In this document: positions 56,381 to 64,000 of the stretch, in pieces
Numbering within the stretch: the stretch's first letter is position 1
Layout: every line of letters begins with the position of its first letter
Assembly: GCF_000835495.1 (NCBI RefSeq)
Contig: NW_015622544.1
Span: forward strand, 825,704-889,703
Source: Cladophialophora immunda
Taxonomy: Eukaryota > Ascomycota > Eurotiomycetes > Chaetothyriales > Herpotrichiellaceae
DNA: 64,000 bases
Direction of reading: 5' to 3'
The notes under the pieces: model-generated
Database searches by the model: none
Told to the model about the DNA's origin: nothing
The model's input: the letters and a program-made list of their open reading frames with translations, nothing else
Position numbers and translations under genes: made by a program

Positions 56381-58379
56381 ATGGAGGAAAGCAAAGTTGT
56401 TCCAACTCACCTCGAGCAGCAGAGCATCGATCTCTCTGACGCCGACACTCTCGACCTGATCCGCCACGCTCAGGAGAGCGATGCCGCTGACAGGCTGTTG
56501 ACCGTCCGACAGGCGCTGAAAAAGTACAAGAAGGCCGTCTTCTGGGCCATGTTCCTCTCCACCAGTCTGGTCATGGAAGGATACGACTTGGTCATCGTAA
56601 GCAGTTACCTGCCTGTTTTCCAGCCCTAGTTCCAACAAGGGGGACGAATATTCTGACTTTCTCTGGCCTGAGCAGATCACTTCATTCTACGGGCAAACAC
56701 AGTTTCAAAACCGTTTCGGCGTGCTGGATCCAGCGACCGGCAAAAAGGCCATCCCAGCGAGCTGGCAGTCGGGCTTGTCCAACTCGGCCCTCGTCGGCCA
56801 GCTGGCAGGCCTTTTGATCAACGCCTACACCCAGGACCGGTTCGGCTGCCGCCCGACCATGATGGTCTTCATGGTCTGGATGGCCTGTGTCCTCTTCATC
56901 CCCATCTTTGCCCCGTCGCTGTCGGTCCTGGCCTTTGGCGAGTCCATGTGCGGCATCCCATGGGGTGTCTTCCAGGTAAAACTCTGGCTCGCAGCACTGG
57001 TTGATTGATTGTCAAGCTAATTGTTTCCCCCGACCAGACTCTTTCGACGACCTACGCCTCTGAAGTCGTCCCCACGGTCCTCCGACCATATGTGACCGCG
57101 TATGTCTGCATGTGCTGGGGCGCTGGGATTCTCCTCTCGTCGGGCGTCGTTCGAGCCGTTGCCGGGATTGACGGCAACCTGGGCTGGAGGTTACCCTTCG
57201 CGCTGCAATTCGTCTGGCCTCTTCCTCTCTTCATCGGCGCCTACTTCGCCCCCGAGTCGCCCTGGAATGCGGTCCGTCGCGGCAAGTTCGACCTCGCGAG
57301 GCGGAGCTTGATGAGTCTAAGACAAGACACCTCGGACAAGGAGAGGGAAGTGGATGCCACTTTGGCCTATATCAAATACACCACGGAACTCGAGCGAGCC
57401 GAGACTCAGGACGCCAGTTTCCTCGAGTGCTTCAAGGGAACCAATCTACGCCGGACAGAGATTGTAAGTTGTTGTTTGTAATGTCCTGTCTTGAGACTAT
57501 TGCCGCTCTAATCTGTTTTTTTTTGGTTTCAATCAGAACTGCGTTGTCTGGGCCGCCCAGATCCTTTGCGGAAACGCCATTCTCGGCTACTCTGTCGTCT
57601 TCCTCGAAGCCGCCGGCTTCTCCGAACTGCAGGCCTTCGACGTCAACATCTCGCTCTCGGCTTGCTACATCATCGGCGGCATTATATGCTGGTTGATGTT
57701 CCCCTACGTGGGCAGGGCGACCATCTACATGGGAGGTCTGACGTTTATGTTCTTCTGCCTTCTGGCCATTGGCGGCCTCGGATGGTCGCATTCCAAGGAC
57801 GCGCAACTCGCCATCGGGATCTTGCTGGTGATTTCCACGCTCTGCAACATGATCACCATCGGGCCGGCCTGCTATCCTATCGTTGCAGAGACCCCGTCGG
57901 GCAGACTGAGGTACAAGACCATCGTGATCGGGAGGTTCGTCTACAATCTGACCGGGATCTTTTCCAACTCGGTCACACCTCGAATGATCTCTGCCCTCTG
58001 TAAGTCTAGCCCCTCAACTATCTTTCCCGCGGGTTTCCACACGAAAGGATACGCAGTTCGCTGACCCCGGGACACAGCCTGGAATTGGGGCGCCAAGAGT
58101 GCGCTGTTCTATGCGGGGACGAACCTGCTCTGCAACATCTGGTGCTGGTTCCGTCTGCCAGAGACCAAGGATCGCACCTTTGGCGAGATCGACCTGATGT
58201 TTGAGAACCACGTCCCAGCGCGGAAATTCAAGCACAAACGAGTGGACCGTAAGTTGCTTTGCTCCCCCAAAGGAGAGGTACTGGCTTGGCTAACGAGAGA
58301 ATCGACAGAATTTGCCGTGGGGTCCCATGAGCAGAGCACGGAAGTGGTGGTGGACGACCACAAGATGGAGACGGCGTGA
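56381..58379 (+). CDS. MFS sugar transporter, maltose/alpha-glucoside permease type
   Basis: Six exons (56381-56596, 56676-56975, 57038-57463, 57537-57999, 58078-58248, 58309-58379) join in frame to 548 residues. All five introns are GT-AG and 60-79 nt. Membrane spans and blocks follow the fungal sugar-porter pattern: TSLVMEGYDLVI, then the QDRFGCRPTMM loop between helices 2 and 3, GESMCGIPWGVFQ, then LRPYVTAYVCMCWGAG, GWRLPFALQFVWPLPL, ESPWNAVRRGKFD, and the C-terminal FRLPETKDRTFGEIDLMFE (PETKGRT-type motif). Similarity is greatest to maltose-type transporters, but substrate cannot be fixed. Given the neighbour, arabino-oligosaccharides or related sugars are possible. An upstream in-frame ATG at 56228 would add 51 residues; I prefer 56381. 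Confidence 0.9.
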
Positions 58380-59213
58380 AGACCGAGTTTATTGATGATT
58401 CGCTTTGGTGTTCCAGCCTTGTTGCCCAACCAACTGATTTTCGATGTGAGTGCGAGACTGCCCAAGCACGTATTTGTTGGATACCTCTCGCAATTCTCAA
58501 TACGTGATGCATTCACGAATGCTCGCTGGTTTCCGAAGAAGGAAGCATAACGGGGAAAAGAGTTGCCAGACTTGGAAATAGAGCCAATGTCGGCTCCACT
58601 TCGGTGCTTAAGCGGCTCTTCGTCGTATACTAATACCTCGTATTCAGCGGCGAATCTTGAACCTCTCCAAAATCCATTTCCGTTTCCAGACCCGAGCATC
58701 TCGCCATTGATTTCTGTTACGCGCAGACAGCTTGCACGCCTTACACCTTGCCCGCTAGTCCGTTTCTGCCTGATGAGGTGGATACTTCAAAGTCGGCTAG
58801 GTAAGGTAGATGTGTACTCGGTACAATCGCGGCTGTAAGTCACCATTCGGCACAAGAAGGCTGAAATGATGGACTCTGTCAACTATAGTCACTTAGTCAT
58901 CCGCAAATAGAGCGATCTAATTAGTAGAACTAGGCTGGTGCTCCGACCTAATATAGACCTTAATTACCAACTCATTTTAGCAGGCCAGGATAGTGCACGA
59001 GGCAAGGAAGGTTGTCCGAGAAAAAGGAGGTATACCAGCCTTGGCGGACATGTGTAATATATCGCAGGCACAACAGGCCACGAATCTCCTATATAGTCGG
59101 AACGTCTAGAACTGACCGCATGTGGGAGACAATGCTTTTGGAAGGTCAAGGGATGAAAAATTATCATGTTACTGCCTGCACAAAAGCCCAATAGATTGAG
59201 ATGGTGATCGATC
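58380..59213. other. intergenic, no gene seen
   Basis: 3' flanks of the convergent transporter and the next gene. The stretch 58,850-59,060 is AT-rich. No gene is recognised. Confidence 0.5.
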
Positions 59214-60324
59214 TTATTCCCATTTCAAGCCATCATCCCCAATCTCCGCGAGTTTGCCAGTGTCCGCGTCACCCTCAGCGGCCTCATCCATCTCTTCTTC
59301 CACCCGCTCGACCGTTGCTTCCCCCAATGTCTCGGGGTCAGCAGTATCATTGTCGGCTGGTGTATCATTGTCCCCTGTGGTGTTTTCATTGGCCGCCGCA
59401 TCTCCATTAGGTTGAGAATCACCGGCTGTTGCTCCTCCACCGGCGGTCGTCATCCCCTCAGCTGGTGTCACCACGTCTCCCGCCACGGTCCCATTCGCAG
59501 GTCCTTCCGAGCTGGCGTCTGGTACGGTATCTTCCATTGCAATCTCAGCCGACGGGACTTGCTCCGCCATCAGGGCCACCGGAGCTTGTTGTGCCATCAT
59601 CGAGCTCGGTGTTGCTCCCCAGACGAGGGAGTCTGGGAATTTGTACTGTGGACGGTCCATAGTGAGACCTGCGACAAAATTGTCCCTAACGCAGAAATAC
59701 ATCGGCAGGAGCGTGCAGAGAACTCCGTGAGGATCCCGGATCTGGCCCCATACCGGCTCGGTGTTGTCTCGCCATATAAGTTGCATCGTCATGGGCGACG
59801 GTGTGTCAGGCTTAGGCAACAGAGTCGAAAAGCCGACGTTGAACGCACGTTGTTGCTTCTTGAAATAATCTGGTCGACCCCCGCGTCTAGCTTCATCGTC
59901 GATCATGATGGTTATCTTGTTTTCACGCGGTCTCGCTGCACCAGCTTGGGCTTTCTGCAACGGCCATGGCAGGATGTTGCATTCTAATGAGCGAGAATTA
60001 GATATCAGTATGTGGTTAGGAATGGAAGATTCATGGCAAAGAGCTCTGCCTCATACCTAGAAGGCGTCCCTCAATCTCATTGAGCACAATGTCCTTGTTC
60101 GTTGAAGGATCAAAAACATATCCCAAAAACTCGGGCTTCTGTACATCCGCAGCTCCTAGCAGAGGTGGTTTGTAAGGATTAGCGGTGGCCCTCTTTTGCT
60201 TCTCTGCGGCGAGATCTAGAGAATTGTAATGCACTGCCAAAACACCACGCCATGCATTTTGGTGGTCTCGACTGAAATTTTGGTCGTGGAGAGCCAATAT
60301 CAAGGTTGTAGGTTGGGACGGCAT
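59214..60324 (-). CDS. conserved fungal protein of unknown function
   Basis: Two exons (60057-60324, 59214-59983) join over a 73-nt intron in phase 1 to give 345 residues, starting MPSQPTTLILALHDQNFS. The N-terminal 220 residues look like an ordered domain: FLGYVFDPSTNKDIVLNEIE, then ECNILPWPLQKAQAG across the junction, ITIMIDDEARRGGRPDYFKK, LLPMYFCVRDNFVAG. This arrangement is familiar from fungal proteins of unknown function, but I cannot name a family. The C-terminal 120 residues are Ala/Thr/Glu/Asp-rich and disordered, with acidic runs. No signal peptide or membrane span is visible. A further upstream exon from 60511 (MKFVKVLDNSNSLLNFNYS) is possible but not needed. Confidence 0.75.
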
Positions 60325-62028
60325 GATGTGCTTGAGTCTTTGGATTGGGAAGAAGAATTAAAGAGTTGAAAGTATACATGCGACCACGTCGGCTCACAGG
60401 AGACTTTATACCTGAGTTAGTATCCCCCTCCCTTGGAGAACCCCCTTTCTTGATAGAGTAGTTGAAGTTCAGCAATGAATTTGAATTGTCCAGAACTTTC
60501 ACAAACTTCATGGCGTCAATGCAAGGTGGTCTCGTGCATAGGATCTAGACCGCGCAGCCCTTTTCAGCTGATGCGAATTGTGAAATGGGATTGAAAAACC
60601 CATCATGCATCTTGCCCTAGTCGTCGTTCAGGCAGCCACTTTGCGGCAAAGAATTCTGCTCATTCGCTGTCTTAGCTGCGTAGAGAGGGAGAGATACACG
60701 TTGGGCTGCATCTCGGCCGAATCTAGAACAACTCGTTTGTAAGTGCTGGTCCGGATGTCCAATAGAACGTAGGCGCAAAGTACAGACAGTCTGCATTTCC
60801 CGCTCGTATTCGTGTACTGGGCAGAGCTGAAGCTTCTCTGCATAGTTCGCTTGATCCAGCCCGCAACCAGTCGTTTCACCACGAGGCTGATATCATTCCC
60901 ATCCTGCTGACCGCGATAATGAGATTCAAACTCGATGACAAAGGGAGATTGGTTGCGTGAAAAGCTTCTTGCCTACGTTGTGGAGACGGTCCTTTGGCTA
61001 GTCCCAGGGTTTGAAAAACGGCTGAACGACCAGGCCTACGCAACCGCAAAAATCGAGATTCGGTAGCGGTATAGTGTTAGACCCACGGAATGTCGTGACA
61101 ATGAGGATAGCTGAGCCTGTTGCACGTAGCAATCCCCCGGCGTGGCCGAGAACATGGTCAATGGTATATGACAGCGGGTGAAGCCGATGCCTGTTTGCTG
61201 GCTTCGAGGGTGTTTGGTATTCCGACGACGCGGCTCGAATGAAAGAATCGTGTCAGCAGCTATGTGTCGACGAAGTTCAGCTAAGCCACCTGCAGTTTGT
61301 CTCGAGCTTCCTGTCTTTTGGTGCGTTCTCGATCGTGGGCTCCTGCAGCCACGAATGCGGCATTGACGAATGAGAAGATGCCTTCCAGCTTCCCCTCATC
61401 AGCCAGCCACACGATGAGGTGAGAGCCAACGGTTGAACTTGCAAGCATCCTACCTCCAGCCTACAACCCGCACGTCGCAAGGCTAGGGTTTGGGTGCCCA
61501 GAAAGAGCAGATCGAGCAGTTTCGTGATACGCTGCGGCGGTTGTATGGAATGTGTTTGAGCAGTTGGCGAAGGCCCCTGCATTCCATCAATGCATTTCCT
61601 TCAATCGCAACCTGTGGCGAAGCCTTGAAGAACTCACGCGAGAAGACAGCTCTTATGGGCCTTTTCACCGCCCAGTCTCGATTCTGCCAATTCAGTCCCA
61701 AAGACCTTTCACTAGGCCTCTCTGGCTCCGTCTCTCAGTATTGATAGCTCCCGGTGGAAAAGAAACCGGCTATTCCGCTAGCTCCCGCAGAAGGCAGAGA
61801 CAATTCCTTCCGGGTCCACGTGTAGCAAGAGCATCTTACTGCCTTAGTTCGCCTTGCGAGCCAAGCAGCGACACAGGCTGGAAAGGAGTGCGAAGGAGAT
61901 CGTTCGCTGGCGGCTCCGTGATCAGACTGACATCGACTCCAAATGCGATTGGTTTTAGATCCTCATATCGGCACCATGATCGTTGGCATCAATTGGCCTG
62001 CCCTGTTGCCTCTTGGCCTTCGACCGCT
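60325..62028. other. intergenic, no gene seen
   Basis: Short frames only, for example 60628-60882 (-) that begins with a GTG, and 61552-62043 (+). None is recognised. The 3' flank of the deleted transposase lies at the right end, where terminal repeats were not found by eye. Confidence 0.4.
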
Positions 62029-62820
62029 CTAGTTAGGTCTTAAGACTGGCGAGTTGTTCATCCTTCTACCCAGTCTCCCATTGGAAACGCTCGAGTGAAG
62101 ACCTTTGAGGGCGTTTCTAGCTTGTGGCCCTCTGAACTGAATTGCCAGAGATTCGCCTATTGATTGGCCTGTGATAGATATCGCTGTCGAGGGCGTTTCG
62201 CTTGTGAGATGGTGGTGTTCGTAGTGTGATCTAGTCGATCGCGGCGCCAGGAAGAACCTGACCAGATCGAATAGCCTTCGGCGGATTCCACGGATAGATC
62301 CAGAGGTTTTCGAGCCAGACTTGATATTGGTGGCATTGAAACCGTGGTGGCTAGCCTTCTGGTATATTCGGGGTAACAGGGTCTTCTTGCATAGGCTTGC
62401 ATCCTCGAATCTAGCCAGATCAGCGATTTGTACGCGTTCAACATAGATATACCTGCCTACCTTTGAACGGATCTCAGGATGGCGCTGGATAAACCGTGGT
62501 AGCCAGTTGTGTCCGACCTGACTAGGGCCGCCAGACGACTCGCTAACTATCCCAGCGAGAACTCGCACAGTAGGATAGCTAGGCGCGTGTCCTTGAGCCT
62601 CCAGATCAAGTATCCATCTCTTTAATAGTTCCTCCTGTATATTCGACAATAACTGCTGTGGTTCGTGGGCGAGCGTGGCCGATTGAGTGCCTCTTAGTCT
62701 GCGACTTAACGTGGCGTAGTTGACATCGTTCGCGGCCGCGGCCGCGCGAATCGAGGGATATTTGCGCGTTTGATAGTCTTGAATGGCCTGTTGGATTCTG
62801 GCCTCTCGCTTCGAGGTCAT
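62029..62820 (-). mobile_element. internally deleted Tc1/mariner-superfamily (pogo/Fot1-like) transposase
   Basis: The frame of 263 codons starts at ATG 62820 with an HTH-psq type DNA-binding motif (IQDYQTRKYPSIRAAAAAND and YATLSRRLRG), then a CENP-B/Tc5-type second HTH (LLKRWILDLEAQGHAPSYPT, NWLPRFIQRHPEI). It should continue into the roughly 200-300-residue DDE catalytic domain, but instead passes directly into LPRIYQKASHHGFNATNIKSG, a segment normally found after the DDE domain. The remaining Arg/Ser-rich tail resembles a degraded C-terminus. The protein is therefore probably able at most to bind DNA. It may be a deletion derivative mobilised by a full copy elsewhere, or a decayed remnant. 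Terminal inverted repeats were not identified. Confidence 0.75.
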
Positions 62821-63142
62821 TTACGCGTGATGAATCCAACGGACAGAGGTGGATGAGTTGGTTGTTGAAGAACAGGGTGGTTGCAAGACTTGGTGGTGGG
62901 ACTGACTTCGAGATTTCTGGAAAGGCGATTAATTAGCGAGCGATGATGCCTACAGTGGTTGCATCGCCCACCACGGACAAGGCGTGAGTATAACCTACCC
63001 CACCACGCAACGGCATTGCAACGCTGAGTTGTTCATGTCCACAGCATTGAAAACAATCATGGGCTGAAAGATGCTGCCAAACATGGAGTAACCAAGTCCT
63101 CATCTGCAGAAGCGGCGTCGTGCTCTGCAACTCTCTCTCCCA
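62821..63142. other. intergenic, no gene seen
   Basis: 322 bases between the transposase start and the polymerase eta start. No gene recognised. It includes the likely promoter of the polymerase gene and the possible right end of the transposon. Confidence 0.4.
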
Positions 63143-64000
63143 ATGTCTTCATCGCAGCCCTTTGTTCCATCGTCGCCCATCTCCCGCGCCGGCGCCAGGA
63201 AGAAGTCGCGTTTTACATTCAAACATCTCCATCTCCTCAGCCAGTCTTCTACATCTTGTCCCTTGAGATGCATCGCACTGATCGACTACGACGCCTTTTA
63301 TGCCCAGTGTGAGATGATCAGACTGGGTGTGCCCGAGACCCAACCACTGGCTGTTCAGCAATGGCAGGGTCTCATCGCTATCAACTATCCCGCCCGGGAC
63401 TTTGGCTTGAATAGGCACGTCACCATCACCGAGGCAAAGACCAAGTGTCCGCAGATTGTGGTCCAGCACGTCGCAACGTGGCGCGAAGGCGACGACAAGT
63501 GGGCATACCGGGACGATGCCGCAAAGCACATCCAAACGGACAAGGTATCGCTAGATCCGTATCGTTTGGAGTCCAGGAAGAGTTTGGCCCTTATCAAGGA
63601 GATCTTGCCCCCGCCACCGATACAACGCGTCGAGAAAGCTAGCATCGACGAGGTCTTTCTCGACCTGTCCGCCCAGATCCACCAGATCCTGCTGGAAAGG
63701 TATCCGGAACTACAACACGCGCCCTACGACGATCCTACCGAGAACCTCCCCTTGCCGCCGTCGACGGCTCTGAACTGGGAGGCGGATGCTCTGGTGGATC
63801 TTGATTCCACCGAAACTGAAGACGACGACCCCGACTGGGACGACGTGGTCATGAACATAGGCTCCGAAATCGTCCGGGGCGTGCGCAAGACTATCCGCGA
63901 GAGGCTGAAGTACACTTGCTCGGCCGGCATCGCGCGTAACAAGATGATGGCCAAGCTCGGTGCTGGATACAAAAAACCCAACCAGCAGACCATTGTCCGG
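63143..64000 (+). CDS. RAD30: DNA polymerase eta, Y family (5' part; runs off the window)
   Basis: Polymerase eta copies past UV photoproducts in the nucleus. The frame is open from ATG 63143 (MSSSQPFVPSSPISRAG) to the right edge of the window, 286 codons, with the remaining C-terminus beyond it. The Y-family palm metal motif IALIDYDAFYAQCE is at about 45-58, the YPARDFGLNR fingers block follows, and the second acidic motif ASIDEVFLDLS is near 170. The TCSAGIARNKMMAKLGAGYKKPNQQT block closes this part, exactly as in Rad30. An acidic insertion (about 210-235) is present. No intron was needed. The C-terminal zinc finger and PIP box, if present, lie outside. Confidence 0.95.
   Translation, partial: MSSSQPFVPSSPISRAGARKKSRFTFKHLHLLSQSSTSCPLRCIALIDYDAFYAQCEMIRLGVPETQPLAVQQWQGLIAINYPARDFGLNRHVTITEAKTKCPQIVVQHVATWREGDDKWAYRDDAAKHIQTDKVSLDPYRLESRKSLALIKEILPPPPIQRVEKASIDEVFLDLSAQIHQILLERYPELQHAPYDDPTENLPLPPSTALNWEADALVDLDSTETEDDDPDWDDVVMNIGSEIVRGVRKTIRERLKYTCSAGIARNKMMAKLGAGYKKPNQQTIVR

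Noticed and set aside
60628..60882. 84-codon frame on - strand resembling a small conserved protein
   Set aside because: Starts at GTG and matches no family I can name.
1..64000. CRISPR arrays, rRNA genes, bacterial-type operons
   Set aside because: No such array or rRNA block was seen; introns and gene families show a fungal nuclear genome.

Overview
The window is nuclear DNA from a filamentous ascomycete. Genes lie on both strands and carry short GT-AG introns (about 45-105 nt). The gene set includes Clr5, Erf4, CFEM, RTA1 and C2H2/Zn2Cys6 proteins. That combination, with intron-poor compact genes, suggests Pezizomycotina, possibly Eurotiomycetes or a black-yeast-like lineage (inference only). 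The track supplied uses alternative start codons, so starts here were chosen on ATG and splicing.

Layout: (1) 0-6.5 kb holds a Derlin, translation elongation factor 1B-gamma (-) and mitochondrial ribosomal protein uS9m (+), the last two divergent. (2) 6.5-10.8 kb is gene-poor. (3) 10.8-21.3 kb has a Gln/Pro-rich protein of unknown function, an FAD monooxygenase, a Clr5-domain protein and an Erf4-domain palmitoyltransferase subunit. (4) 22.4-25.1 kb has two adjacent CFEM-domain, GPI-anchor-type genes, each rebuilt from several exons. (5) 26.5-30.3 kb has an RFC clamp-loader subunit, a decayed open frame and an NmrA-type reductase. (6) 31-36.5 kb has small or uncertain genes, a RNase P/MRP Pop8-like subunit and a Nudix hydrolase. 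(7) 36.7-49.7 kb has cysteinyl-tRNA synthetase, a hexanucleotide repeat with an assembly gap, an arylsulfotransferase-like membrane protein, an RTA1-family membrane protein, the TRM61 tRNA methyltransferase and a secreted S33-type peptidase. (8) 50.2-58.4 kb has a double-zinc-finger regulator, a GH127 beta-L-arabinofuranosidase and an MFS sugar transporter. Together these look like a small sugar-scavenging locus. (9) 59.2-64 kb has a conserved protein of unknown function, an internally deleted transposase and the 5' part of DNA polymerase eta, cut by the window edge.

Most of the window is housekeeping: translation (eEF1B-gamma, uS9m, CysRS, Trm61, Pop8) and replication/repair (Rfc4, Rad30). 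The accessory parts are the CFEM pair, the GH127/MFS/regulator group and the transposon remnants. I see no clear sign of a wholly new system. The best candidates for follow-up are the sugar locus, the CFEM pair with atypical ligand positions, and the decayed or frame-broken loci near 28 kb and 33 kb.
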